Source: Bacteroidaceae bacterium
Lineage (GTDB): Bacteria > Bacteroidota > Bacteroidia > Bacteroidales > Bacteroidaceae
Assembly: GCA_017628775.1 (NCBI GenBank)
Contig: JAGBYN010000142.1
Coordinates: 1 to 9,360, forward strand
DNA: 9,360 nt
Direction of reading: 5' to 3'
A program made the position numbers and the translations under genes. The notes under the pieces were generated by a model, which saw only the letters and a list, made by a program, of their open reading frames with translations, was not told the DNA's origin and ran no database searches. This document shows positions 1 to 7,742 of the stretch, piece by piece. The number at the start of each line of letters is the position of its first letter. Within the stretch, counting starts at the first letter, position 1.

Positions 1-689
1 CGTTTGAGATTGTATATCAATACACGCTGCAAGCCGTTGAAGAATTATTCCGACGTGGATGCGAACTTGTCATTTTGGCGTGCAATACAGCCTCAGCCAA
101 AGCGCTGCGCACCAACCAGCAAAACGATCTCTGTCGATGGGGCGCAGGCAAACGTGTGTTGGGCATAATTCACCCCACAGTAGAAGCCTTAGAGCATTTA
201 ACCACCTCAAACCATATTGGCATTTTAGCCACACAAGGCACCATCAATTCAAGATCCTACGAGATTGAAATTCAAAAGCTACACCCAGAAATGGTGGTGG
301 TGGGTCAAGCTTGCCCGATGTGGGTACCTTTGGTTGAGAACAACGAATTCGATGGTCCTGGCGCCGATTACTTTGTGCAGAAGTATTTAAACGCCATTTT
401 AAGCACCGACCCCGACATCGACACCTTGATTTTAGCTTGCACGCACTACCCTATACTGCTTAAAAAGATCCATGAGTATGTTCCACCCGGTGTGCGCGTC
501 ATTCCTCAGGGCAAGTACGTGGCTGAGAGCTTAGCATATTACCTCAAGCGCCACCCCGAAATGGAAATAAAATGCAGCAAGGGCGGCACTTGTCAATTTC
601 TCACCACAGAAAGCGCCGATAAATTCAATGAAAATGCTACACTTTTTATGAACCAATCGATTCAAGTTGAAAAGATTGTATTAAGCTAA
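1..689 (+). CDS. murI: Glutamate racemase, 5'-truncated by the window edge
   Basis: Cytoplasmic cofactor-independent racemase that converts L-glutamate to D-glutamate for the peptidoglycan stem peptide. The reading frame is open from base 3 and gives 228 visible residues before TAA at 687-689. Both catalytic cysteines of the Asp/Glu racemase family are visible. The first is in L-A-C-N-T-A-S (Cys codon 81-83) and the second is in L-A-C-T-H-Y-P (Cys codon 438-440), followed by the conserved His. The C-P-M-W-V-P-L-V-E-N-N-E segment is also typical of the family. The N-terminus with the D-S-G-x-G-G motif is missing because it lies upstream of the window; about 50 residues are expected there, judging from a usual length near 270-280. 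The true start cannot be seen, and the TTG at 75 is an internal Leu codon, not a start. A Cys-containing C-terminal tail (K-C-S-K-G-G-T-C) resembles that of Bacteroidota homologues as I remember them. No frameshift or lesion is visible. Confidence 0.96.
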   Translation, partial: FEIVYQYTLQAVEELFRRGCELVILACNTASAKALRTNQQNDLCRWGAGKRVLGIIHPTVEALEHLTTSNHIGILATQGTINSRSYEIEIQKLHPEMVVVGQACPMWVPLVENNEFDGPGADYFVQKYLNAILSTDPDIDTLILACTHYPILLKKIHEYVPPGVRVIPQGKYVAESLAYYLKRHPEMEIKCSKGGTCQFLTTESADKFNENATLFMNQSIQVEKIVLS

Positions 690-774
690 GTTCTATAAAC
701 TATAAGGTAGCCAGAGCGCATCATCTATTTCCACCGACGCCCTCATCCGCCCATCATGATAAATCGTTAAACGC

Positions 775-2700
775 ATGAAAAAAATATTCATTCCCTTCAT
801 CATCTTCGCGGTTTCTTTCCTCATTATAGCCTGTGCCAATCCTGGTTCAGGTCCCGATGGTGGACCTTACGACGAGCACCCACCCGTCATTGTTAAAATG
901 CACCCTCAACTTGGGGCGTTGAACACAACAAGCAAGAAAGTTCAAATTGTGTTCGATGAAAACATCAAGGTGGAGAACGCCTCAGAAAAGGTCACCATCT
1001 CCCCCCCTCAGCTTGAAATGCCCAACATTGATTTCAGTGGAAAGAAAATCAACGTGGCTTTGCGCGATTCTTTGAAGCCCAACACCACATACACCATCGA
1101 CTTCTCTGATGCCATTGAGGACAACAACGAAGGTAATCCCTTGGGTAACTTCACTTATTTCTTCTCTACAGGTAACACCATCGACACGCTTGAAGTGTCG
1201 GGCTACGTCCTTGATGCTTCAAACCTTGAACCCATCAAGGGGATCCTTGTGGGCTTGCACGCCGACACCACCGACAGTGCATTTACGCACCAATCATTTG
1301 AACGTGTGGGACGTACTGATGTTATGGGCAAATTCTCAATCAAGGGCATTGCGCCGGGCGAATACCGTTTGTATGCCCTCAACGATCAAGACAATAATTA
1401 TTGCTTCTCACAAAAGGGCGAGCGCATTGCGGTTTACGAGAAGTTGATTGTGCCATCGTGCTTCCCCGACACACGCCAGGACACGCTTTGGCGCGACACC
1501 ATCACCTACGACACCATCCTCACGGTGCCCTTCACCCACTTCGTTCCCGACAATATCGTGCTCCTCGCTTTCCTTGAAGAAGGACAGGCCCGTCATTTTC
1601 TGAAGAAGGAGCATAACGATCCTTATAAATTCTCACTTTATTTCACTGCGCCATCCACCCACAAACCTGTTATTGAGGGGTTAAACTTTGACGCTCAGGA
1701 TGCATTTATTGAAATCTGCAACCACACCAACGACAGCATCACCTATTGGCTGAAGGACACGTTGCTCATGCAGCAGGACACTTTAATTTTCACCTGCACC
1801 TATGAAGCCACAAACGACTCCACACAAGAATGGTACATGCGCACCGACACATTAGAAAGCGTGCCCCGAAAAAAAATGAGTGCCATCAAGGAGGACAAGG
1901 CTGAAGAATTGGAAAAGTGGGAAAAGAAACGCGAGAAACGCCATAAGAAAGGCGATTATTCAGAAGAAACGCCACCGCTTGAATTCTTGAAATTCAACGG
2001 ACGCCGGGCGCAATTAATCTCGCCTTTGAAGAATCAACCCCTTGAATTTGAAGAGCCACTTTTGAAGCTCGACACGACTGCCATTCATTTGCACTTAATG
2101 ACCTCCGACTCGACATTCACAGATGCACCTTTCCGCTTAATTCCCCACAGTTACGACCCTCGTAAATATGAATTGATGGGCGAATGGCGACCCGGACAAA
2201 AATATGAAGTGCATATCGACTCTGCGGCTGTAGTGGGCATTTCAGGACGCCACACCAATAAATTCAAATTCCGCTTTGAAGTGGGCACAAGCGAGGACTT
2301 CGGTTCCGTATTCTTCCTCTTGCCCGATGCGCCCGCTACCGGCGTGATGCAATTATTCCAAAGCGAAAAGAGCATTACGGCACAAGTAGCCCTGAAGGAC
2401 CAACGAGCAGACTTTTTCTACATTGAACCAGGTGCATACTACGCACGCTTCTTCGATGACCGCAATCAAAACGGCAAGTGGGACACTGGCGAATATGCCA
2501 CACACACGCAACCTGAAGACGTTTATTATTTCCACGAAGAGATTAACGTACGTGCCAATTGGGATGTGGAACAAACTTGGCGATTAACCTTTAAACCACG
2601 CGAACAACAAAAGCCCGAAGAACTAAAAAAAGTCAAGGCAAAAGGCAAACAACAAACAGCACGCCAACGTAACATTGAACGCGAAAGGAACCGACGATAA
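775..2700 (+). CDS. Outer-envelope lipoprotein with N-terminal bacterial Ig-like domain
   Basis: A 641-residue predicted lipoprotein of unknown function. Residues 1-20 form a type II signal peptide: Lys2-Lys3, a hydrophobic core, and the lipobox L-I-I-A-C with Cys20 as the lipidated residue. The mature start (A-N-P-G-S-G-P-D-G-G-P) has no acidic run right after the Cys, so it lacks the surface-export signal described for some Bacteroidota lipoproteins; this would fit a periplasm-facing anchor, by inference. Residues about 35-132 look like a Bacteroidota Ig-like domain (Big_5 type: P-P-V-I, V-F-D-E-N-I, L-K-P-N-T-T-Y-T-I-D-F, ending F-S-T-G). Residues about 138-205 look like a carboxypeptidase-regulatory or prealbumin-like beta domain (G-K-F-S-I-K-G-I-A-P-G-E-Y-R-L). 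A highly charged Lys/Glu linker spans about 366-400. A D-x-N-x-N-G-x-W-D loop (residues 562-570) resembles a calcium-binding loop, and the last 40 residues are strongly basic. The ATG at 775 is chosen because the signal peptide begins there. I do not assign a function. Confidence 0.9.
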   Translation: MKKIFIPFIIFAVSFLIIACANPGSGPDGGPYDEHPPVIVKMHPQLGALNTTSKKVQIVFDENIKVENASEKVTISPPQLEMPNIDFSGKKINVALRDSLKPNTTYTIDFSDAIEDNNEGNPLGNFTYFFSTGNTIDTLEVSGYVLDASNLEPIKGILVGLHADTTDSAFTHQSFERVGRTDVMGKFSIKGIAPGEYRLYALNDQDNNYCFSQKGERIAVYEKLIVPSCFPDTRQDTLWRDTITYDTILTVPFTHFVPDNIVLLAFLEEGQARHFLKKEHNDPYKFSLYFTAPSTHKPVIEGLNFDAQDAFIEICNHTNDSITYWLKDTLLMQQDTLIFTCTYEATNDSTQEWYMRTDTLESVPRKKMSAIKEDKAEELEKWEKKREKRHKKGDYSEETPPLEFLKFNGRRAQLISPLKNQPLEFEEPLLKLDTTAIHLHLMTSDSTFTDAPFRLIPHSYDPRKYELMGEWRPGQKYEVHIDSAAVVGISGRHTNKFKFRFEVGTSEDFGSVFFLLPDAPATGVMQLFQSEKSITAQVALKDQRADFFYIEPGAYYARFFDDRNQNGKWDTGEYATHTQPEDVYYFHEEINVRANWDVEQTWRLTFKPREQQKPEELKKVKAKGKQQTARQRNIERERNRR

Positions 2701-2720
2701 ACAGACACAAAATAACGAGG

Positions 2721-2735
2721 GATGAGAGTTTAGAG
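2721..2735 (-). repeat. Diverged inverted copy of the CTCTAAACCCTCAAC repeat
   Basis: Read on the minus strand this is ctctaaactctcatc. It matches the repeat at 7591-7605 and 7714-7728 in 13 of 15 positions. It suggests one short repeat family in two intergenic regions of the window, in opposite orientation. At this length and low complexity, chance similarity cannot be excluded. Confidence 0.45.
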
Positions 2736-2746
2736 ATGAAAGGTAG

Positions 2747-2768
2747 GGACCGTTCCCCGTGTCGGTCC
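2747..2768. repeat. Inverted repeat GGACCG / CGGTCC
   Basis: The arms ggaccg (2747-2752) and cggtcc (2763-2768) are perfectly complementary across the 10-nt loop ttccccgtgt. No T-run follows, so this does not look like an intrinsic terminator. It sits 13 bp before the tandem repeat and may be part of one compound repetitive element. Confidence 0.6.
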
Positions 2769-2781
2769 GTCTCCAATCAAT

Positions 2782-2826
2782 TTCTATCGATTCTATAGCT
2801 TCTATAACTTCTATCGTCTCTATAGC
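2782..2826. repeat. 9-bp tandem repeat TTCTATnnn, five copies
   Basis: Five consecutive 9-bp units are visible: ttctatcga, ttctatagc, ttctataac, ttctatcgt and ctctatagc. The first six bases are constant apart from one change in the last unit, while the last three vary. A decayed sixth unit (atctgcggc) may follow to 2835. Because the period is three codons, the repeat keeps frames open on both strands, giving Ser-Ile-x patterns forward and Ile-Glu-x patterns in reverse. Confidence 0.85.
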
Positions 2827-2915
2827 ATCTGCGGCTTGTTTCTTACTTAAACATTTCTTGATTTCCCCATTTACCTCCTCGTTTACCACACCTTATTCAT
2901 CTAACCTTAAAAACG

Positions 2916-3725
2916 ATGCGCAAGATATTTACTTTACTCCTTTTCATGGCCATTGGTCATCTGTGTATGGCACAATGCCCTACAAAGAACACGGCTTTTA
3001 ACAGCGGTGAGCATTTGGAATACGATCTGTATTTCAACTGGAAATTCATTTGGATTAAAGTGGGTTCGGCAGAGATGGACATCAGCAAAACCACCTATCA
3101 GGGACAGGATGCCTACGAGGCTTATTTGATTACGCGAGGCAGTAAAACCGCCGATCGCTATTTCGTGATGCGCGACACGCTCACCGCCTTTGTCACCCCC
3201 GATCTTGTGCCTCTGGCCTATGTTAAAGCAGCCTTTGAAGGGAAGAGTTATCGCAAAAATGAAGTGCATTACACCTACACCCCTGAAGGCACACAGCTAC
3301 AAATGTACTACCGCAAAAACGACAATCCAGCACAAACGCAAACGCTACTCACCACGGATTGTCCTTACGACATGATCAGCATGCTACTCAAAGCGCGCTC
3401 CATGGATGGCAGTCAATTCAAAAAGGGCGATTGCATTGATTTCGTTATGGCAGATGGTAAGGCCTGCAAACCACAAAAAATCATTTTCAGAGGACATAAA
3501 AAGTTCACCAACGAACACACAGACGAAAAGTACCGTTGCCTGGTGTTCTCCTTTGTGGAAACAGAGGACAATGAGGAAAAGGAGATTGTCACGTTCTACA
3601 TCACCGACGACGACAACCACCTTCCCGTACGCCTGGATTTAAACCTACGTTTCGGTTCCGCAAAAGCGTTCCTCATCAATGCTAAGGGCGTAAGAAATCC
3701 ACAAACATCCTTATTGAAGAAATAA
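2916..3725 (+). CDS. Secreted DUF3108-like protein, function unknown
   Basis: A 269-residue exported protein. A type I signal peptide is clear: Arg2-Lys3, the hydrophobic stretch I4-I13, then a C-M-A cleavage site with Gln20 as the likely first mature residue, a common pattern in Bacteroidota. There is no proper lipobox before Cys17 or Cys21, so I do not call it a lipoprotein. The body is predicted all-beta, with the pattern G-E-x-L-x-Y-D-L-Y-F-N-W near residues 31-43, a central K-S-Y-R-K-N-E-V-H-Y stretch, and an ending of the form I-T-D-D-D-N-H-L-P-V-R-L. This matches the DUF3108 family as I remember it; these are periplasmic or outer-envelope proteins with a predicted beta fold and no established activity. 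The mature part has five cysteines (21, 149, 173, 184, 208), so periplasmic disulfides are possible. The ATG at 2916 is supported by the signal peptide. It follows a repeat-rich leader and precedes pdxB by 74 bp. The family call rests on pattern memory, without a profile search. Confidence 0.87.
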   Translation: MRKIFTLLLFMAIGHLCMAQCPTKNTAFNSGEHLEYDLYFNWKFIWIKVGSAEMDISKTTYQGQDAYEAYLITRGSKTADRYFVMRDTLTAFVTPDLVPLAYVKAAFEGKSYRKNEVHYTYTPEGTQLQMYYRKNDNPAQTQTLLTTDCPYDMISMLLKARSMDGSQFKKGDCIDFVMADGKACKPQKIIFRGHKKFTNEHTDEKYRCLVFSFVETEDNEEKEIVTFYITDDDNHLPVRLDLNLRFGSAKAFLINAKGVRNPQTSLLKK

Positions 3726-3799
3726 GAGCAAACCAAGCGGGCGAAACGAGCCCTACCCGCCACTCATTCCCTTGCTACACCTCAGAAGTTCCGCACAGC

Positions 3800-4840
3800 A
3801 TGAAAATTATTATCGACGACAAAATACCATTCATTAAAGGGCAGGCCGAAAAGCTCGGCGAAATATTATATCGCACGGGGAGTCAAATCACAAGCGAGGA
3901 TGTGCGCGATGCCGACGCCCTGATTGTAAGAACACGTACCTTGTGCAACGAAGCCTTACTGGCGCAATCGCACGTGAAATTCATTGCAACAGCAACCATT
4001 GGCTATGACCACATCGATGTAGATTATCTAAACAGAGCTAACATTGCATGGACAAACTGCCCGGGGTGCAACGCAACGAGTGTTGCGCAGTATGTGGCGT
4101 GCACCTTACTGTTGCTGGAGCAAGATGGCATGCTGAATCTTCAAGAGGCAACCATCGGCATCATTGGCGTGGGCCACGTAGGAAAGCGCGTTCAAGAACG
4201 CTTGGAGGCCATGGGGTGCCGTGTCCTGCTGAACGACCCCCCACGTGCTGAGCGCGAACCCGACTTCGCACAAAATCACACCGACCTCGCAACACTGCTG
4301 CAGGAATGCGATGTCATCACATGCCACACGCCACTCACCTACAACGGCGATCACCCCACCTTCCATTTGGTGGACCATTCGTTTTTCAACCATCTCGGCA
4401 AATCACCTATTTTCATCAATGCCGGACGTGGCGAGGTGGTGCGCACCGAGGCTCTGATTCAAGCCATTGATTCAAAGCAAATCCGCGCTGCCGTGATCGA
4501 CACGTGGGAAAACGAACCCAACATCAACATGGAACTGTTGCAAAAGGTGTACATCGGCACCCCACACATCGCTGGTTATTCCGCCGATGGAAAAGCCAAT
4601 GGCACACGCATGTCGCTCGAGGCTGTGGCCCGTTATTTTGGGAAGGACATAACCTTCGACGTACAAGCGCCACCACTCCCCGAAGATTACAGCTATGACC
4701 CTCAGCGTCGCTACACCAACCACGAGCAACTGCGCCTTTACAACCCTGTTTACGACAGCGAACGCCTCAAGGCACACCCCGAACAATTTGAACAAATAAG
4801 AGGGGATTATCCATTGCGACGCGAAACAACAAATCAATAA
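3800..4840 (+). CDS. pdxB: 4-phosphoerythronate dehydrogenase (vitamin B6 synthesis)
   Basis: A 346-residue NAD-dependent D-2-hydroxyacid dehydrogenase. PdxB oxidises 4-phospho-D-erythronate to 2-oxo-3-hydroxy-4-phosphobutanoate, the second step from erythrose-4-phosphate in DXP-dependent pyridoxal-5'-phosphate synthesis; it is cytoplasmic. The Rossmann motif G-V-G-H-V-G lies at residues 123-128, with the ribose-binding acidic residue Asp146 after it. The catalytic triad is visible: Arg210 (A-G-R-G), Glu239 (N-E-P) and His256 (T-P-H-I-A-G). These sit two residues beyond the positions I remember for E. coli PdxB. The N-terminal M-K-I-I-I-D-D-K-I-P-F and the S-A-D-G-K-A-N-G-T segment after the catalytic His separate PdxB from SerA and other family members. 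About 90 residues follow His256, shorter than the dimerisation tail of E. coli PdxB (378 residues in total), so the dimerisation domain is reduced. The gap to mutS is only 49 bp, so co-transcription is plausible. Confidence 0.93.
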   Translation: MKIIIDDKIPFIKGQAEKLGEILYRTGSQITSEDVRDADALIVRTRTLCNEALLAQSHVKFIATATIGYDHIDVDYLNRANIAWTNCPGCNATSVAQYVACTLLLLEQDGMLNLQEATIGIIGVGHVGKRVQERLEAMGCRVLLNDPPRAEREPDFAQNHTDLATLLQECDVITCHTPLTYNGDHPTFHLVDHSFFNHLGKSPIFINAGRGEVVRTEALIQAIDSKQIRAAVIDTWENEPNINMELLQKVYIGTPHIAGYSADGKANGTRMSLEAVARYFGKDITFDVQAPPLPEDYSYDPQRRYTNHEQLRLYNPVYDSERLKAHPEQFEQIRGDYPLRRETTNQ

Positions 4841-4889
4841 AAAACTCTGAACACAGAAAATTTGGAACCCTCCTAACCTCCATACGATT

Positions 4890-7514
4890 ATGGCAAAAGA
4901 AGAACTCACCCCAATGATGAAACAGTTTCAAGACTTTAAGAGTAAACACCCCGATGCGGTGTTGCTGTTTCGTTGTGGCGACTTCTATGAAACATATTTT
5001 AAAGATGCGGTGATTGCATCGCAAGTGCTAGGCATCACGCTCACACGCCGTAATAACGGCAAAAATCCCTCAGCCGCTGCCACTGAAATGGCAGGGTTTC
5101 CCTACCACGCTTTAGACACTTACCTGCCCCGCTTAGTGCGTGCCGGCTATCGCGTGGCTATTTGCGACCAATTAGAAGACCCTAAATTAACCAAGAAGTT
5201 GGTGAAACGTGGCATTACAGAATTGGTAACGCCAGGCATCGCCATCGCAGATAACGTACTGACCAGCAAAGAAAACAACTTTTTGGCAGCCGTGCATTTT
5301 GGCAAAAGTGCCGTGGGCTTCTCGCTTTTAGACATCTCTACAGGCGAATTTTTATTAACACAAGGTTCGCCCGATAATATCGACAAGCTCATCAGCAATT
5401 TTGCGCCCAAAGAAATACTGATTGATCGCCAACGCAAGGAGCGTTTCACTGGGCTATATGGTTCAAAGCATTTTGTGTTTGAATTAGAAGATTGGGCGTT
5501 TAATGAACTCACCACGCGCGAAAAACTACTCAAGCATTTTGAGGTTAAGAACCTGAAGGGCTTTGGCGTGGAGCATTACCATGAAGGCATTATTGCAGCT
5601 GGGGCTATTCTTATTTATCTTGAATTAACGCAACACCATCAAGTGGCGCACATCACGCGTGTGTTGCCCATTGAAGAGGACCGCTACGTGCGCCTTGATA
5701 AATTCACCACGCGCAATCTGGAATTGATTCGCCCCATGGCTGAAGGCGGAAAATCATTGCTGAGCATCATCGACCGCACCTTAACACCTATGGGAGCACG
5801 TATGCTCAACCGTTGGACGCTGTTTCCCTTGCGCACCGTGCGCGATATTGAGGAGCGCCACAACAGCGTGGAGCATTTCTTCAGAAATCCTGATTTCCGC
5901 GACATCTGCCAAACGGAACTGCAACGCATCGGCGACCTAGAGCGCATCGTGTCGAAAATCGCAGTTGGGCGCGTCAACCCTCGTGAAATGCAACAGTTAC
6001 GAGTGGCTTTAGATAGCGTGCAAGCGCTGAAGCAGGCTTGCCAGGAGGCCGACACAAAGAGCCTGCAGCAAATTGGCGATCAACTGGACATTTGCCAGGA
6101 ATTGCGCCAACGCATCGCGCAAACGCTCACCCTCGATCCTCCTGCCATGCTGAATAAGGGTGGGGTTATTGCCATGGGGGTGAGCAACGAACTGGATGAG
6201 TTGCGCCACATTTCCACGTCGGGCAAGGATTTCCTGCTCCAGATACAGCAACGCGAAAGTCAGGCCACAGGCATACCAAGCTTGAAAATTGGCTTTAACA
6301 ACGTATTTGGCTACTACATTGAAGTGCGCAATGCGCATAAGGATAGTGTGCCCCAGGAGTGGATCAGAAAGCAAACGTTGGCACAGGCAGAGCGTTACAT
6401 CACCCCCGAACTCAAGGAATACGAAGACAAGATCTTAAATGCAGAAGAACGCATCCAGATTCTTGAAACGCAACTTTTCACCGACCTGGTGACCTACACC
6501 ATGGGCTTCATCGCCTTGCTGCAACGCAATGCGCGTTCTCTGTCGTCGCTTGACTGTCTCCATTCTTTGGCTTGCGTGGCTACTGAAAACAAATACGTGC
6601 GCCCCATCATTGATGAATCGTTGACAATCGACATCAAACAAGGACGCCACCCCGTGATTGAAACCCTCATGCCTATGGGTGAGGAATACGTGGCCAACGA
6701 TGTGATGCTTGACGCCGATAAGCAACAAATCATCATCATCACTGGTCCCAACATGGCTGGTAAGTCGGCACTGTTGCGTCAAACCGCCTTAATCACACTT
6801 TTAGCACAGATGGGTTCATTCGTTCCTGCCGAAAGCGCTCGCATCGGTGTGGTTGATAAGATCTTCACCCGTGTTGGGGCTGGCGACAATATTTCGGTGG
6901 GCGAAAGTACATTTATGGTTGAAATGAGCGAGGCGGCAAACATCGTAAACAATATCTCAGCACGCTCCCTGGTTCTTTTTGATGAATTAGGACGTGGCAC
7001 AAGTACCTACGATGGCATTTCTATCGCATGGTCGATTGTGGAGTACATCCACGAACATGCTGGCGCCAATGCCCGCACATTGTTTGCAACGCACTACCAT
7101 GAATTGAATGAAATGACCAACTACTTCAGCCGAATCAAGAACTTTAACGTGTCGGTGAAGGAAGTGAACAACAAGGTGGTATTCTTGCGAAAACTGCAAC
7201 CTGGGGGGTCAGAACACTCCTTCGGTATCCACGTGGCACGCATCGCCGGTATGCCACGCTCGGTGGTGGGCCGCGCCGAAGTGATTCTGAAACAATTGGA
7301 AAAGAACAATGCAGGCAATGGTGCGCGCGAAGCCGTACAAGCCATGGCTGAGAAAGCCTCAAATACCGAAACGCAACTCAGCATCTTCCAGCTCGACGAC
7401 CCCGTACTTAGTCAGGTCAGAGACGAACTGTTACATATCGACGTCAATAATCTGACTCCCATTGAAGCGCTCAACAAGCTGGATGTGCTTAAACGCATCG
7501 TAACCGGAAGATAA
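4890..7514 (+). CDS. mutS: DNA mismatch repair ATPase MutS
   Basis: An 874-residue MutS1, close to the usual 850-880. It binds base mismatches and small loops as a dimeric clamp and recruits MutL. The mismatch-recognition domain holds G-D-F-Y-E, with Phe32 and Glu34 as the residues that wedge against and contact the mispaired base. Connector, lever and clamp domains follow (about 125-560). The ATPase domain has Walker A G-P-N-M-A-G-K-S (residues 619-626), Walker B ending in Asp698-Glu699 followed by the signature G-R-G-T-S-T-Y-D-G, and the conserved His735 in A-T-H-Y-H-E. The Walker A has Ala where many homologues have a second Gly (M-A-G rather than M-G-G); this keeps the GKS core. A Q-L-S-I-F motif at 829-833 matches the beta-clamp binding consensus, and the last 30 residues resemble the C-terminal helical dimerisation/tetramerisation segment ([10 protein letters not shown]). 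No Smr domain is present, which excludes MutS2. The ATG at 4890 starts 30 codons before the G-D-F-Y-E motif, as usual. Confidence 0.98.
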   Translation: MAKEELTPMMKQFQDFKSKHPDAVLLFRCGDFYETYFKDAVIASQVLGITLTRRNNGKNPSAAATEMAGFPYHALDTYLPRLVRAGYRVAICDQLEDPKLTKKLVKRGITELVTPGIAIADNVLTSKENNFLAAVHFGKSAVGFSLLDISTGEFLLTQGSPDNIDKLISNFAPKEILIDRQRKERFTGLYGSKHFVFELEDWAFNELTTREKLLKHFEVKNLKGFGVEHYHEGIIAAGAILIYLELTQHHQVAHITRVLPIEEDRYVRLDKFTTRNLELIRPMAEGGKSLLSIIDRTLTPMGARMLNRWTLFPLRTVRDIEERHNSVEHFFRNPDFRDICQTELQRIGDLERIVSKIAVGRVNPREMQQLRVALDSVQALKQACQEADTKSLQQIGDQLDICQELRQRIAQTLTLDPPAMLNKGGVIAMGVSNELDELRHISTSGKDFLLQIQQRESQATGIPSLKIGFNNVFGYYIEVRNAHKDSVPQEWIRKQTLAQAERYITPELKEYEDKILNAEERIQILETQLFTDLVTYTMGFIALLQRNARSLSSLDCLHSLACVATENKYVRPIIDESLTIDIKQGRHPVIETLMPMGEEYVANDVMLDADKQQIIIITGPNMAGKSALLRQTALITLLAQMGSFVPAESARIGVVDKIFTRVGAGDNISVGESTFMVEMSEAANIVNNISARSLVLFDELGRGTSTYDGISIAWSIVEYIHEHAGANARTLFATHYHELNEMTNYFSRIKNFNVSVKEVNNKVVFLRKLQPGGSEHSFGIHVARIAGMPRSVVGRAEVILKQLEKNNAGNGAREAVQAMAEKASNTETQLSIFQLDDPVLSQVRDELLHIDVNNLTPIEALNKLDVLKRIVTGR

Positions 7515-7590
7515 GCCCATTAGTGGCAACACCTCCTCACCCCAACTTCATTACGAGCTGAAAGCACCTCCAAACAAACCGAAGGCTCTC

Positions 7591-7606
7591 CTCTAAACCC
7601 TCAACT
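7591..7606 (+). repeat. 16-bp direct repeat CTCTAAACCCTCAACT, copy 1
   Basis: This is identical over 16 bp to the copy at 7714-7729, with 123 bp between their start points. Both copies lie in the untranslated stretch before radA. Confidence 0.85.
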
Positions 7607-7713
7607 CTATAAAATTCGTGCAATTTGAGATCTTCGTGTTCCAAGAGAAATCAGTGTTATAGCAAATGCCTTGACAGTCAGAAAACCGAACCGCACGGCA
7701 GTTGTTCTCTGTA

Positions 7714-7742
7714 CTCTAAACCCTCAACTTTCAACCCTCAAC
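7714..7742 (+). repeat. 16-bp direct repeat copy 2, with a partial third copy abutting the radA start
   Basis: The exact 16-bp copy is at 7714-7729. The word ccctcaac then recurs at 7735-7742 with a 14-bp period and runs straight into the radA ATG at 7743. The repeat therefore occupies the place where a ribosome binding site would lie in other phyla. No purine-rich Shine-Dalgarno sequence is present. Confidence 0.8.

Larger units (their letters stand above)
2701..2915. other. Repeat-bearing intergenic region before the DUF3108-like gene
   Basis: This 215-bp gap holds, in order, a 15-bp stretch related to the dispersed repeat found before radA (2721-2735, inverted), a 6-bp inverted repeat with a 10-nt loop (2747-2768), a 9-bp-period tandem repeat (2782-2826), and a pyrimidine-rich leader up to the start codon at 2916. 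I see no convincing TAnnTTTG promoter and no Shine-Dalgarno sequence. The short frames that cross it on both strands owe their openness to the 9-bp period and are not likely to be genes. Confidence 0.7.
7515..7742. other. mutS-radA intergenic region with short repeats
   Basis: This 228-bp stretch has no convincing gene. It contains two identical 16-bp direct repeats (7591-7606 and 7714-7729), a third partial copy ending at the radA start codon, and two copies of the short word ttcgtg near 7614 and 7633. I do not see a clear Bacteroidota promoter (TTTG with TAnnTTTG) or an intrinsic terminator after mutS. Either a promoter for radA or read-through from mutS is possible. Confidence 0.65.

Noticed and set aside
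1869..1876. Run of eight A inside the lipoprotein gene as a phase-variation or frameshift site
   Set aside because: The frame is intact across it and A-rich Lys codons are expected in the charged linker. Nothing shows length variation.
2623..3001. Short frames across the intergenic repeats (minus 2623-2889 and plus 2759-3001)
   Set aside because: Both overlap well-supported genes and stay open because of the 9-bp repeat. They show no domain or signal beyond low-complexity Ile/Ser or Ile/Glu runs.
3737..3760. Hairpin gcggg...cccgc between the DUF3108-like gene and pdxB, as a terminator
   Set aside because: The stem is only 5 bp, an alternative gggc/gccc pairing competes with it, and no T-run follows.
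4472..7384. Several antisense frames of 70-145 codons opposite pdxB and mutS
   Set aside because: They lie wholly or mostly within strongly conserved genes on the other strand and show no coherent domain, as expected for shadow frames.
4890..7514. MutS2 or another MutS-type paralogue
   Set aside because: The G-D-F-Y-E mismatch-recognition motif is present and there is no C-terminal Smr domain, which fits MutS1.
7671..7742. N-terminal extension of radA from a TTG start at 7671, adding 24 residues
   Set aside because: The family's typical opening with the first zinc-finger cysteines begins at ATG 7743. The extension is encoded by the intergenic repeat and has no family-like sequence.
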